From positions 496,001 to 560,000 of the forward strand of contig NZ_FOZE01000002.1 of the NCBI RefSeq assembly GCF_900113225.1: a stretch of 64,000 nucleotides of DNA, given 5' to 3'. The notes beneath the pieces are model-generated. The model ran no database searches, was not told where the DNA came from, and worked only from the letters and a program-made list of their open reading frames with translations. A program made the translations under genes and the position numbers. Position 1 is the first letter of the stretch; every line of letters starts with the position of its first letter. The stretch comes from Mitsuaria sp. PDC51 (GTDB lineage: Bacteria; Pseudomonadota; Gammaproteobacteria; Burkholderiales; Burkholderiaceae_C). This document shows positions 35,467-45,858 of the stretch, in pieces.

Positions 35467-36525
35467 TCAGAAGAGTTCGACGTCGCTGAGGTGGCTGGCC
35501 TCGGCCATGCGGCCTTGCGCGACCAGCGTCGCGTGGCTCTGCACCTGGTTCCGGCCGGCGCCCTTGGCGTGGTAGACCGCCTTGTCGGCGCGCTCGAAGG
35601 CCGCGGCCGGCGAGTCGCCGCTGCGGATCTGCGTGAAGCCAATGCTGACCGTGATGCGGCCGACCTGCGGGAAGGCGTACTGGGCGGTGTTGAGGCGGAA
35701 GCGCTCGAAGGCGTGCGCGGCGTCGGGTTCATCCTCGCAGCGCATCAGCACGACGAACTCCTCGCCGCCGAAGCGATAGAGCAGGTCGTTGAAGCGGAAG
35801 CTGCTGCGCATCAGCCGCGACAGCAGCAGCAGGACCTCGTCGCCGATCAGGTGACCGAAGCGGTCGTTGATCGACTTGAAGTGGTCGATGTCGATCACGC
35901 CGATCCAGTAGCGTGGATGCACCGCGGCATGGCGGCGGTCCTGACCGGGCTCCTCGGGCTTGGCCTCCTCGGCCTGGATCCGCAGCGGCAACTCCGAGAC
36001 GGCCTTCAGGAAGCTCTCATCGAAGGTCTTGCGGTTCAGCAGGCCGGTCAGCGTGTCGCGCTCGCTGTAGTCCAGCAGGCCCTGGAAGTTGTGATAGATC
36101 CGCAGCACGCTGCTGACCATGCGCTGCGCCTCGGTCTTGAGCCGGCGCGCGGTGTGCAGCTCCAGCACGCCGACCACGTCGCGTTCGGTCGCCAGCGGGA
36201 ACAGCGTCACCCACTCGTTGTTTTCGCGCTGCTGCAACACGCTGCGCTGCGTCAGGCATTCGAGGCGGCGCGGATGCTCGGCCAGCCGGGGGAGGGTCTC
36301 GGGATCGACCCAGAGCGAGTCGGCGGTGGCGACGGCGTCGCCGGCGTGCAGCCGGGCGCGCGTCAGCCAGCGCTGCTGGCCGGGCTCGCCGACGCAGCGA
36401 TAGATCGCCACGGCGGCCGCAGGGCCGTTGAGCAGGTCACGCAGCGCGGTGACCAGGGTGACGTCCATGACGTCGCGGTCACGGAAACCCGTCAGCTCGG
36501 CAAGATGGTCGACTACCCCGGACAT
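35467..36525 (-). CDS. GAF-like/GGDEF diguanylate cyclase
   Basis: 352 residues. N-terminal GAF-like sensor region (about 20-150), then a GGDEF domain (about 160-325) with RDTLTGLLNRKTFDE, DIDHFKSINDRFGHLIGDEV and active-site GGEEF (about residue 251). An RxxD inhibitory site (RFND) lies five residues before GGEEF, so product feedback is expected. It makes c-di-GMP from GTP in the cytosol. It is 65 bases after chpA on the same strand, suggesting that c-di-GMP output is linked to pilus chemosensing. Confidence 0.93.
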   Translation of the reverse strand: MSGVVDHLAELTGFRDRDVMDVTLVTALRDLLNGPAAAVAIYRCVGEPGQQRWLTRARLHAGDAVATADSLWVDPETLPRLAEHPRRLECLTQRSVLQQRENNEWVTLFPLATERDVVGVLELHTARRLKTEAQRMVSSVLRIYHNFQGLLDYSERDTLTGLLNRKTFDESFLKAVSELPLRIQAEEAKPEEPGQDRRHAAVHPRYWIGVIDIDHFKSINDRFGHLIGDEVLLLLSRLMRSSFRFNDLLYRFGGEEFVVLMRCEDEPDAAHAFERFRLNTAQYAFPQVGRITVSIGFTQIRSGDSPAAAFERADKAVYHAKGAGRNQVQSHATLVAQGRMAEASHLSDVELF

Positions 36526-36590
36526 GGTGTTTGCAGCGTGGAGGGAGGATCCAGGCGCCGGCAACCACCGATGGTCCGGGGGCCCGGACG

Positions 36591-39500
36591 CTACGCCCTC
36601 GCCGGCTTTCCGGCGGAATGGTGCGAAGTGTATCGGGCGATCAGGCCGAGCAGGTGCTCCTCGTCATAGGGCTTGCCCAGGTAATCCTCGACTCCGAGCC
36701 GTTGTGCATAGTCGCGGTGTTTCTGAGCGATGCGCGACGTGATCATGATCACGGGCAGCCCCGCCAGACGCGCGTCGGCACGCAGGTTGCGGACCAGGTC
36801 GAAGCCGTCCATGCGCGGCATCTCGATGTCCGACAGCACCAGTTGCGGCAATTCCTCGCCGGCCAGGCGCTCCATCGCATCCAGGCCGTCCTTGGCCAGC
36901 AGCACGCGGTAGCCCTCGCGCTCCAGCAGGCGCTGGGTGACGCGGCGCACGGTCAGCGAGTCGTCGACCACCATCACCAGCGGCGCGAGCTGCTCGGTGG
37001 CCGCCTCGACCACCACCTGGCGCGCGGCCGCCTCGGCGTCGTGCACGCGCTGCTGCGCGGCATGGCCGTAGCGGTTGGCCAGCGCCACCGGGTTGTAGAT
37101 CAGCGCCACATCGCCCGAGGCCAGCAGGCTGATGCCCGCCAGGCCCGGCACCTGCATCAGCTGCGGGCCCAGGTTCTTGACGACGACTTCCTGGTTGCCC
37201 AGCACTTCGTCGACGTGCAGCGCCAGGCGCTGCTGGGCGCTGTGCACCAGCGCCACCGGCAGGGTCTTGCCATGGGCGACGCCGCGGTCGCTCTGGTGCA
37301 TCAGGCCGCCCAGCCAGTAGAAGGGCATGCGCTCGCCGGCGGCCATCAGCGCGCCGTCGACATAGGCCTGCTCGACCGTCTCGACCGGCAGGCGCTGCAC
37401 CGACAGCATCAGGCTGGCCGGCACCGCGACCTTGCGGTCGCCGTAGCGCAGCACGACGACCTGCGTCAGCGCCGTCGTCAGCGGCACGCGCAGCTCGAAG
37501 CTGGCGCCCTGCCCCGGCGAGGACTGCGTCAGCACGTAGCCGCCGAGCGTGTTCACCTCGGAGCGGACCACGTCCATGCCGACGCCGCGGCCCGCCATCT
37601 CGGTCAGCGATTCGGCGGTGGAGAAACCCGGCTCGTAGATCAGGTCCATCAGCTGGGCGTCGTTCAGGTCCTGACCCGGCTGGATCAGGCCCTGGCTCTC
37701 GCCGCGGGCGCGGATGCGCGCCAGGTTCAGGCCGGCGCCGTCATCGCTGAAGCGGACCTGGATCTCGTTGCCTTCCTGGTGCAGGTTCAGCACGATGCGG
37801 CCCACCGGCGCCTTGCCCGCCTGCTGGCGGACATCCGGCGTCTCGATGCCGTGCACGACGCTGTTGCGCAGCAGGTGCTCGAAGGCGCCGGTCAGGCGCT
37901 CCAGCACCGCGCGGTCCAGTTCGACGCCGCCACCGCGGATCTCGAGCTGGGCCTGCTTGCCGCTTTCGCGGGCGGCCTGGCGGACGACCCGGTGCAGGCG
38001 CTCGCCCAGGCTGCTGTCGAACTCGACCATCCGCGTGCGCAGCAGGTCGTCCTGCAGCTCGCGGGTCAGCCGGGACTGGCCGGCCAGTTCGTCTTCGCCG
38101 GCCGCGACGTTGCGCTGCAGGCCGCGCTGGACCGTGGCCACGTCGTTGACCGACTCGGCCAGCATCCGGGTCAGTTCCTGGAAGCGGGTGTAGCGGTCGA
38201 ACTCGAGCGGGTCGAAGTCCTTGCCGGTCGCCTGGGCGGCTTCCTGGCGGGCGGCGATGCGGGCCTCGGCCTGCAGTTCCAGTTCGCGCAGCTGCGTGCG
38301 CAGACGCTCCAGGTTGTCGTCCAGGTCGGACAGCGAGGTGCGCATCTGGCCCAGTTCGGACTCCAGGCGCGCGCGGCGGATGGAGACTTCACCGGACAGC
38401 GCGGCCATGCGCTCCAGCAGCGCGCCACGGACGCGCACCTGGGCGGCCGGCGCCACCGGGGCGCTTTCCAGCGGCTGGCCCAGGTCGGCGATCTCGCTGA
38501 AGTGGGCCCAGTCGATCTCGATGTCGGCCGGCGGCGTCGCCACCGCGGGCTCGGCGACCGGCGCCTCGACCGGCGCGGCGGCCTCCACGACCGGCTCGGC
38601 CTCCAGCGGCGGCAGCGCCACCGGTTCGGCGACCGGCTGAGCGACCGCTTCGGCGACCACGTCGGCCACCGGCTCGATCGGCGCCAGCTGGGGAGCCGGT
38701 GCCGGGATCGCGTCGGAGCCTTCGGCCGGCGCCTGGATGGTCTCGACCGCGACGGCGGGAGGGATCGGCGCGGGCAGGTCGGCGACCGGCGCGGCCGGGG
38801 CGGACGGCGCCATCGGCGCGGGCACCACCGGGGCCGGGTCGCGCCAGGTGCGCTGCAGCGTCTTGAAGCTGTGTTCCAGGCTGTCGCCGGCGTCCTGCAG
38901 CGCGAGCAGCTGCTCGTAGCCCGGTTCGCCGTCGGCCAGCAGGTGCTCGATCTGGGACTCCAGGCGGTGGGCCTGCTCGCCCAGGCGCATCGCGCCGGCC
39001 AGGCGGGCACCGCCCTTGAAGGTGTGCAGCACCCGCATGCAGGCGGCGGCGCGGCCGGTGTCGGCCGGCTGGGTCGCCCACTCGCGCAGCGCGCCGTGCA
39101 GCTCGCCCAGCAGGTCCTCGGCTTCCTCCTCGAAGATCGGCATCAGTTCCGGCTCGATCTGGTCGGGCTGGCTGAAGTCGAAATCGTCGGCGGTCGCCTC
39201 GGCGGCCTGGTGGAAGGCGTAATGCGAGGTCGGCAGGGCCGGTTCGGCCGTGTGGTCCACCAGCAGGTGGGCCGGCAGCGCGGCCGTCGACACCTCCTCG
39301 AGCGACATGGCCAACAGGCCCTCGTCGCTGTCGGCATGGCTGTCGGGCAGCGCGGCGCCCGGCTCGAAGGCCTGCAGTTCCGCCAGCAGGCCGGCATCGG
39401 CTTCCTTCAGGAAACCGGCGGCGAACTGGTGCAGCAGGCGGCGGATCTCGTCGGCGGCGCGCTGGAACAGCGTCGGGTCGGCGACCTGATGGCCCTGGGC

Positions 39501-42500
39501 GCGCGCCAGCGCGTGCTCCAGGCAACGGGCCAGCGTGGACAGGTCCTCGAAGCCCACCGTGGCGGCGCTGCCGGCCAGGCCGTGCGCCAGGGCTTCCGCG
39601 TCCTGCGGCAGCGGCGACTGGGGCAGCAGCGCCCACTCGCTCAGCTCCACCTGCAGGCGGCGCGAACGCTCGTCGGCCTCGTTCAGGAAGATGTTGAACA
39701 GCGCGATGCTGATGCGCAGCGGCCCGATGACCTTGACGCCCTCGTCGCTGTCCTCGACCGACTCTTCCGACTGCGCCTCGGCCTCGGCCTCGACCTCGGC
39801 GGTCGGCGGCGTGACGGCGGTGCCGCCCACCAGGCTCAGCGCCGGCGCAGCGTGCGCCGGTGCCGCGCCCAGGTCGGGCAGGTCCAGGTCCGGCAGATCC
39901 AGGTCGGACAGGGTGCGCGGCGACAGGCCTTCGGGCGCGGTCGCCTCGACAGCGGCATCGGCCGCTTCGGCGGCCGCGTCGCTCAGGTCGAGCACGGCGT
40001 CGTCGGCGGCCACCGGGGCCACCGGGGCCTCCACCGGCGCGGACACCAGTTCCTGGCCGAGGTCCAGCGTCAGCGACAGGTCCGCGGCGGACGGCGCATC
40101 GATCGCGGCGACCGGCTCGGTGTTGAGATCGGACAGATCCAGCAGGTCCAGCGCCGGCTCGTCGGCGGCGGGTTCGGCCGGCAGCGCGTCCAGCGGCATC
40201 GGCGTCGTCGCCTCGATCTCGACCAGCGGCGCGTCGGCCGGCCAGCCGTCGGGCAGTTCCATCGTGACGGTCGCCTCGTCGGCGGGCGTCAGCGTGGGTT
40301 CGAGCGACAGCGTCGGTTCGTCCTGGAAGGCCGGCGGCTGGGCCGCGGCGGCTTCCACCGCGGCGGGCTCCAGCAGCGCGGACGGTTCGACCACGTCCGC
40401 CACCGTCGGCAGCGACATCGTCGTGTCCAGCACCGGCGGCTCCGCGGTCAGCGCGGGCAGTTCGACGGCGGACAGCGCGTCCAGGTCGATGGCGGCGTCC
40501 AGCTCGGGCACCGCCTGGGTCAGTTCGGGCACGTCCGCCGGGAATTCCGGCGACAGCGCATCGATCGCGACGGGCGTCGGTTCGGTCGCGGTCACCACGT
40601 CCAGGTCGGCCACCGGCAGCGGCGGCACGTCCAGGCCCGGCAGGTCCAGCGCGGGCAGGTCCAGCGACGGCAGCACCGAGCCGGCCGCGGCATGTTCCGC
40701 GTCCAGCGTGGCCAGCAGGTCCAGCGCGGCCAGCTCGTCGGCCGCGGGCGGCGTCGCGGGCGCGGGCGTCGCCACTTCGTCCGCCAGCGACAGTTCCGGC
40801 AGCACCTGCAGGCCGGCCAGATCGATCTCCGGCGCGGGGGCCGGGACCTCGGCGACTTCGGCGACTTCCGGCAGCTCGGCGACCTCGATGACCTCGGGGG
40901 CTTCCACCACTTCGGCCACCTCGATCAACTCGGGCACCGCCAGGACCGGCGCCGCGGCGGACAGCTGCAGCGGGGTGTAGCGGTTCTCCAGACGCAGCGT
41001 GTCGGCGACGGCGCGGAACGGCGCGCTGTGATAGCCGTGCGGCCGGCCTTCGCCGATCGCGGCGGCCCAGGCCTGGAATCCGTCCAGCGCCTCGTTGCTG
41101 GCGCGCAGCAGGTCCGAATCGGCCTGCGGATGTTCCGACAGGCGATGGTTGTAGAGCTGTTCGAAGGCCCAGCCGGCTTCGCCGAACTCGTTCAGCCCGA
41201 CCATGCGCGAGCTGCCCTTGAGCGTATGGAAGGCGCGACGCACCGTCGTCAGCTGTTCCTTGTCGCTGGCGCTGCGCGCGAGCGCGGTCAGCGCCTCGCG
41301 GGCGGTCGTCACGACCTCGGCGGCCTCTTCCAGGAAGATGCCCAGCATCTCCTCGTCGATGGCGGCCTCGGCCTGCGGGATCGGCGCGCTCGGCGCGGGC
41401 GCCGGCGGAGCGACCGGCGCGGCGGCCTCGATGAACTGCTGCAGCGATTCGGCGGCCTGGCTGCCCGCGGCGTCACCGCCGGACGAGAGCAGCTGCTGCT
41501 GCGCCTGCTGCGCGGCCTGCGCCAGGCCGAGGTCGTCGGCGGCGCGGGCTTCGTGGGAAATGCGTTCCAGGTCGCGCGCCAGGTCCTCGGTCGAGCGATC
41601 GCCCTGCGCGACCGCCTGGGCGGTCGCCTGGAGCTGGTCGATCAACTGCGGCTGGGCCGCGGCTTCGGCGGCGGCCAGTTCCTGCGCGTGGGCGTGCTGT
41701 TCGCTCTCGCGGCCGACCAGCGACTGCAGCAGCCCGGTGTCGTCCTCGAAGCGGAACATGCGCTTGGCCAGCTGCGGCTGGACGCTCAGCATGTCGATCA
41801 GGAAACCCAGCGCGCCCAGGTTGTGGGCGAGCCGGTCGAATTGCGCGCGCGGTCCGGGCAGCGAGGGATCGACCTCGGTGTTGGCCAGTTCGTCGACCTG
41901 GTCGCGCATCTTCAGCGTGGCCTGCGCGGCCTGCGACAGGCCCAGCACGCTGAACACGCCGCGCATCGCCTGCAGCTGGCCCGGCACCGGGATCAGCAGG
42001 TCGCGCTTGGACGGGTCGCGGAAGTATTCGTCGCACTGGCGTTCGACCTCGGAGAGGCTGGCGCGCAGTTCATGGACGACGGAGCCGAGCGTCTGCCGGT
42101 CGGCGACGCGGCGGTACAGCTCCTCCATCCAGCTCTCGAGCGCCAGCGGCGCTTCGCCGTGGCCGACCGACTCGATGCGGCGGGCCAGGCTCTTGACGCG
42201 TTCGGCCTGCTCGGGCTGGTCGAAGGCCTCGTCCTCGAGGGCCGCTTCCAGGTAAAGCATGGACGTGGCGATCTCCATCGCCAGCGCCGGCTCGGGCGCG
42301 CGGCCCGAACGCAGCGTCGTGACGACGGCGCGGCGCAGCGTGTCGCCGAGCACCTCGCCACTGGGGAACAGCTTCTGCAGCGATTCGGCGACGTGGGCGA
42401 ACTGCTCGTCCAGGCCGCCCAGGCGATGGGTTTCGCCCTCGGCGGCGGAGGCCCAGGATTCCTTCGCGGCGGCGACGCGGCGCTTGGCGGCGGCGACCCA

Positions 42501-43448
42501 GTTCGGATCGATGCGGCCCAGCGTGTCGTCGCGGTAGTCGACCTGGTCGGCCTCGATCAGGCCGTAGGCCTGCTGGACCGCGGTCAGGCGCGGGGCGCTG
42601 CCCGGCTCGGCATGCTTGGCGGCGGCGCAGAAGAACAGCAGGTCCTTGGCCAGGCGCTCGGACGGCGCGGCATCGCTGCCGGCGCGCAGTTGCGCCAGCA
42701 GGCGCGAGCCCAGGCGCTTGACCAGCGTGTCCACCGGCAGCAGCCCGCGCGACTGGGCCTCGAACTGGCCCGCGGCCAGCATCCAGAGCGTGCGCGCGTT
42801 CGGCTGCGTCTGCGTCAGCGCCAGGCCGGCGCACAGGTCGCTCAGCAGCTGGCCCTGGCCCGGCGCCGGGGCACGCATCTGCTTGAGCAGCAGCGCCTCG
42901 AAGGGCGCGCGCATCTGCTCGGCGCTCAGCGCGCGGACGTTGCGGTCCAGCGGCAGTTCGCGCCAGCGGAATTCCTCGGTCCACAGGTCGGCCGGGTGGA
43001 TGCGGCCCGCGCCGTTGAGTTCCTGCAGCGTCTGGTAGGCGGGGAACAGCGCCAGCGAGCTCGGCTGACCGCCGGCCAGCGTCTTGGCGATGAAGGCGAG
43101 CACCGCGAAGTCCGCGCGCTCGACCGCCTCGATCTCGGCGATGGTCACGCCGGCGGGGTTCTCCGCCAGGCGGAACAGCGTCGCCTCGGCGGCGCGCAGC
43201 AGGTGCGCGGCGGCCGGCAGGCTGACCACCGCCAGCACGCCGGCGGCCTGGTGCATCTGCTGGGCCGCGCCTTGCAGCGCCGGGCTGGGCTGGCCGTCGC
43301 CGCCCAGGGTCGTCGCTCGCGCATCGGCATCGCGCAGCACGCGGCGAAGGGCCTTGTGCACCGATTCCAGCGTGCGGCGCAGTTCCTCCTGGACCCAGGC
43401 CAAGGGGCTCAGGTCGGCGGGGAACTCGGATTCGCGCGTAAGGTCCAT
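36591..43448 (-). CDS. chpA: ChpA/PilL-type hybrid chemotaxis histidine kinase
   Basis: 2285 residues. Central CheA-like kinase of the type IV pilus chemosensory (Chp) system. The N-terminal 700 residues hold Hpt-like helical units without clear phospho-histidines. Three Hpt domains follow: AFHTLKGSSRMVG (His about 740), AHGLAGSAATVG (about 1288) and LHTFKGGARLAG (about 1474). Residues 829-1226 are an acidic, Pro-rich linker with quasi-repeats such as LDLPALDLPGLDVPPLP. The kinase core has HLLRNSVVHGIE and AGRGVGMDVVRSEV (about 1861-1960), then a CheW domain and a C-terminal receiver (DDSLTVRRVTQR; phospho-Asp about 2205 in LVLSDIEMPRMDG). It follows pilJ by 84 bases. Confidence 0.96.
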   Translation of the reverse strand: MDLTRESEFPADLSPLAWVQEELRRTLESVHKALRRVLRDADARATTLGGDGQPSPALQGAAQQMHQAAGVLAVVSLPAAAHLLRAAEATLFRLAENPAGVTIAEIEAVERADFAVLAFIAKTLAGGQPSSLALFPAYQTLQELNGAGRIHPADLWTEEFRWRELPLDRNVRALSAEQMRAPFEALLLKQMRAPAPGQGQLLSDLCAGLALTQTQPNARTLWMLAAGQFEAQSRGLLPVDTLVKRLGSRLLAQLRAGSDAAPSERLAKDLLFFCAAAKHAEPGSAPRLTAVQQAYGLIEADQVDYRDDTLGRIDPNWVAAAKRRVAAAKESWASAAEGETHRLGGLDEQFAHVAESLQKLFPSGEVLGDTLRRAVVTTLRSGRAPEPALAMEIATSMLYLEAALEDEAFDQPEQAERVKSLARRIESVGHGEAPLALESWMEELYRRVADRQTLGSVVHELRASLSEVERQCDEYFRDPSKRDLLIPVPGQLQAMRGVFSVLGLSQAAQATLKMRDQVDELANTEVDPSLPGPRAQFDRLAHNLGALGFLIDMLSVQPQLAKRMFRFEDDTGLLQSLVGRESEQHAHAQELAAAEAAAQPQLIDQLQATAQAVAQGDRSTEDLARDLERISHEARAADDLGLAQAAQQAQQQLLSSGGDAAGSQAAESLQQFIEAAAPVAPPAPAPSAPIPQAEAAIDEEMLGIFLEEAAEVVTTAREALTALARSASDKEQLTTVRRAFHTLKGSSRMVGLNEFGEAGWAFEQLYNHRLSEHPQADSDLLRASNEALDGFQAWAAAIGEGRPHGYHSAPFRAVADTLRLENRYTPLQLSAAAPVLAVPELIEVAEVVEAPEVIEVAELPEVAEVAEVPAPAPEIDLAGLQVLPELSLADEVATPAPATPPAADELAALDLLATLDAEHAAAGSVLPSLDLPALDLPGLDVPPLPVADLDVVTATEPTPVAIDALSPEFPADVPELTQAVPELDAAIDLDALSAVELPALTAEPPVLDTTMSLPTVADVVEPSALLEPAAVEAAAAQPPAFQDEPTLSLEPTLTPADEATVTMELPDGWPADAPLVEIEATTPMPLDALPAEPAADEPALDLLDLSDLNTEPVAAIDAPSAADLSLTLDLGQELVSAPVEAPVAPVAADDAVLDLSDAAAEAADAAVEATAPEGLSPRTLSDLDLPDLDLPDLGAAPAHAAPALSLVGGTAVTPPTAEVEAEAEAQSEESVEDSDEGVKVIGPLRISIALFNIFLNEADERSRRLQVELSEWALLPQSPLPQDAEALAHGLAGSAATVGFEDLSTLARCLEHALARAQGHQVADPTLFQRAADEIRRLLHQFAAGFLKEADAGLLAELQAFEPGAALPDSHADSDEGLLAMSLEEVSTAALPAHLLVDHTAEPALPTSHYAFHQAAEATADDFDFSQPDQIEPELMPIFEEEAEDLLGELHGALREWATQPADTGRAAACMRVLHTFKGGARLAGAMRLGEQAHRLESQIEHLLADGEPGYEQLLALQDAGDSLEHSFKTLQRTWRDPAPVVPAPMAPSAPAAPVADLPAPIPPAVAVETIQAPAEGSDAIPAPAPQLAPIEPVADVVAEAVAQPVAEPVALPPLEAEPVVEAAAPVEAPVAEPAVATPPADIEIDWAHFSEIADLGQPLESAPVAPAAQVRVRGALLERMAALSGEVSIRRARLESELGQMRTSLSDLDDNLERLRTQLRELELQAEARIAARQEAAQATGKDFDPLEFDRYTRFQELTRMLAESVNDVATVQRGLQRNVAAGEDELAGQSRLTRELQDDLLRTRMVEFDSSLGERLHRVVRQAARESGKQAQLEIRGGGVELDRAVLERLTGAFEHLLRNSVVHGIETPDVRQQAGKAPVGRIVLNLHQEGNEIQVRFSDDGAGLNLARIRARGESQGLIQPGQDLNDAQLMDLIYEPGFSTAESLTEMAGRGVGMDVVRSEVNTLGGYVLTQSSPGQGASFELRVPLTTALTQVVVLRYGDRKVAVPASLMLSVQRLPVETVEQAYVDGALMAAGERMPFYWLGGLMHQSDRGVAHGKTLPVALVHSAQQRLALHVDEVLGNQEVVVKNLGPQLMQVPGLAGISLLASGDVALIYNPVALANRYGHAAQQRVHDAEAAARQVVVEAATEQLAPLVMVVDDSLTVRRVTQRLLEREGYRVLLAKDGLDAMERLAGEELPQLVLSDIEMPRMDGFDLVRNLRADARLAGLPVIMITSRIAQKHRDYAQRLGVEDYLGKPYDEEHLLGLIARYTSHHSAGKPARA

Positions 43449-43532
43449 GCTCGCTCTTGTTCTCTCTTTTATGTCGACGCGGTGCGGGTCTCTATCCCTG
43501 TTCTACCGGGCGGGGCAGTCGGCCGATGCCGG

Positions 43533-45797
43533 TCAGGTCACCTTGAACCGGGCCACCGACTGCTTCAGCGCCTCGGCCGACCGCGACAGCTCATGCACCA
43601 TCTGGGCGGTCGAACGCGTACCGTCGGAGGTCTGCTCGGTCACCGCGAAGATGTGCTGGATGTTGGCGCCGACCTCGTTGGCGGCGCGCGCTTCGTTCTG
43701 CGCGACCGTCGAGATCTGGCCGATCAGTTCGTCCAGGCGACGCGACACCGAGTCGATGTCTTCCAGCGCGCGGCCGGCCGCGTCGGACAGCTTCGTGCCC
43801 TCGACCACCCCCAGCGTGGAGCGCTCCATGGCGGCCACGGCGTCGTGGGTGTCGGTCTGAATGGTCTTGACCAGCGCCGCGATCCGGCGCGTCGCGTCGG
43901 CGGAGCGTTCCGCCAGCCGCTGCACTTCTTCCGCCACGACCGAGAAGCCGCGACCGGCTTCACCGGCGGACGCCGCCTGGATGGCCGCGTTCAGCGCCAG
44001 CACGTTGGTCTGTTCGGTAATGTCCGAGATCAGCTCAGTGATCTCGCCGATTTCCTGCGAGGACTCGCCCAGCCGCTTGATGCGCTTGGAGGTTTCCTGG
44101 ATCTGGTCGCGGATCTGGTTCATACCGCCGATGTTGTTCTGCATCGCCTGCAGACCCTGCTCGGCGGCTTCCCGGGACTGGCGGGCCACGTCGGCGGTCT
44201 GTTGCGCCTGCGCGGACACGTCGTTGATCCGGTGCGCCATCTGCAGCACCGCCTCGCCGGTGGCGCGGATCTCGTGCAGCTGTTCGGTCGACGCGGCCAG
44301 CAGCTCGGTCGAGGTCTGGTCGACCTGCGCCGTCGTGTCCGTCACCCGGACCGCCGTCGTCTGCACCTGGTGCACCAGCGAGCGCAGTTCTTCCACGGTG
44401 TAGTTCACCGAGTCGGCGATCGCGCCCGTGATGTCCTCCGTCACCGTCGCCTGGTGCGTCAGGTCGCCTTCAGCGACGGTCTGCAGTTCGTTCATCAGTC
44501 GCAGAATGGCGGCCTGGTTGGCGTCGTTGACGCGCTTGGCCTCCTGCTCCTGCGCCTCGGCCTCGCGGCGCTGTTCTTCCGCCATCTGCGCTCGGCGCGC
44601 CTGGTCGGACACGTACAGCCGCAGGAAACCGACCGCGCCGATCACCAGCATCGCCAGCGAGGCCGCCATGGCCAGCAGCAGCAGCGGGTTCATGCCGCCG
44701 GCGGACTCCAGGCCCTGGCCCAGGTCGTCCAGGTCTTTGCGCAGCACTTCCGAGTCATTGAGGATGGCCGTCTGCGCTTCCCGCGCGGACACCAGGCCCT
44801 GCAGGTTGGACAGGATGGCCGTCGCCTGCGAGCGGGTCTGGTCGTACTGGGTCAGCAGCACCTTCAGGCGCTCACGCACCTGCGGGTCCTTGGCGCCGTT
44901 CAGGCGCAGTTCGGGGTTGCCGTTGAGCAGCGCCTGGGCGATCTCGCGGAACGCGTTCAGGTCCTTGCCCAGCAGGAACACGGCCTCGGGGCTCACGCCT
45001 TCCTGCGTCAGGAATTCGTTGGCGGACTTGCCGATCCGCTGCGTCAGCATCACCAGCTGGCCGACCGCGGCGACTTCGCCGGTCGGGGCCGAGCTCTGCA
45101 GCGACAGCGAAGCCACCGCCTCGGCGCTTTCCAGCAGGTCAGACGACTGGCGGTTGATCGCGCGCAGCGCGGCGCCCACCTGCGTCAGCACCTTTTCCTG
45201 GGCCAGCATCACCTTGGTGTTCTTGTCGGCGCGCGCCACCATCGGGCTGATCTTCTCGAGCAGCGCATCGACCGAACCCGGCGCCTTGGCCAGTTCGCCG
45301 CTGCCGTCGCGCAGCGAGGTGGTCACGCTGGTCAGGATGTCGGCCGCTTCCTTCATTTCCGGGAAGGCGTTCTTGTTGCCCAGCAGCGCGGTCGAGACCG
45401 CCTTGGCCAGACGCTGCGACTGCGTCGCGGCCTGACCGGCGCCGCGCACCTGCGCCGCCGAGCGGTTGCCGTTGATCAGCGCCATCGAGACGGTGCCGGC
45501 GGTGAAGAGCACGCCCGCGGCCGTCAGCGCCGTCAGCAGGCCGGTGCGGCGCTGCTCGGGCTGCTTCAGGACCTCCGGCATCGGGGTCGGGCTTTCCGGG
45601 GCGGACGCCGAGGGCTGGTAGCCCGCGGACGTGTCCTGGAACTCCGGCGTGGGCTGCGCCGCGGTGATGATCGAAGGCTGGAAGTCCGTCGTGTCCTCCG
45701 GCGCCGACGAGCCCGACGCGTCGGTCCGCGGACCGTCGTCGAAGTCGTCGTTGCCCTCGTTCTTGCCCTTGTTCTTGATCTTGTCCAGGAAGCTCAT
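43533..45797 (-). CDS. pilJ: Type IV pilus chemoreceptor PilJ
   Basis: 754 residues. Methyl-accepting protein feeding the ChpA kinase. A cytoplasmic N-terminal tail (about 1-85, Lys/Glu then Ser/Pro-rich) precedes helix 1 (about 86-108), the periplasmic PilJ-type helical domain, helix 2 (about 365-388, LLLLAMAASLAMLVIGAVGF), HAMP and the signalling hairpin AASAGEAGRGFSVVAEEVQR. In Pseudomonas PilJ senses surface contact through pilin. It sits between pilI and chpA as expected. Confidence 0.95.
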   Translation of the reverse strand: MSFLDKIKNKGKNEGNDDFDDGPRTDASGSSAPEDTTDFQPSIITAAQPTPEFQDTSAGYQPSASAPESPTPMPEVLKQPEQRRTGLLTALTAAGVLFTAGTVSMALINGNRSAAQVRGAGQAATQSQRLAKAVSTALLGNKNAFPEMKEAADILTSVTTSLRDGSGELAKAPGSVDALLEKISPMVARADKNTKVMLAQEKVLTQVGAALRAINRQSSDLLESAEAVASLSLQSSAPTGEVAAVGQLVMLTQRIGKSANEFLTQEGVSPEAVFLLGKDLNAFREIAQALLNGNPELRLNGAKDPQVRERLKVLLTQYDQTRSQATAILSNLQGLVSAREAQTAILNDSEVLRKDLDDLGQGLESAGGMNPLLLLAMAASLAMLVIGAVGFLRLYVSDQARRAQMAEEQRREAEAQEQEAKRVNDANQAAILRLMNELQTVAEGDLTHQATVTEDITGAIADSVNYTVEELRSLVHQVQTTAVRVTDTTAQVDQTSTELLAASTEQLHEIRATGEAVLQMAHRINDVSAQAQQTADVARQSREAAEQGLQAMQNNIGGMNQIRDQIQETSKRIKRLGESSQEIGEITELISDITEQTNVLALNAAIQAASAGEAGRGFSVVAEEVQRLAERSADATRRIAALVKTIQTDTHDAVAAMERSTLGVVEGTKLSDAAGRALEDIDSVSRRLDELIGQISTVAQNEARAANEVGANIQHIFAVTEQTSDGTRSTAQMVHELSRSAEALKQSVARFKVT

Positions 45798-45858
45798 CTC
45801 ACCCTCGTTTGATCTCGTTCGTCGAATCGGCGCCTGTGACGGGACCGTCGTCTGGCTA

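Noticed and set aside
36531-45812. A 3093-codon open frame on the plus strand, opposite chpA and pilJ
   Set aside because: Its translation is rich in Arg, Gln, Val and His without any domain. It is the antisense shadow of two well-supported genes, kept open by GC-rich codon use.
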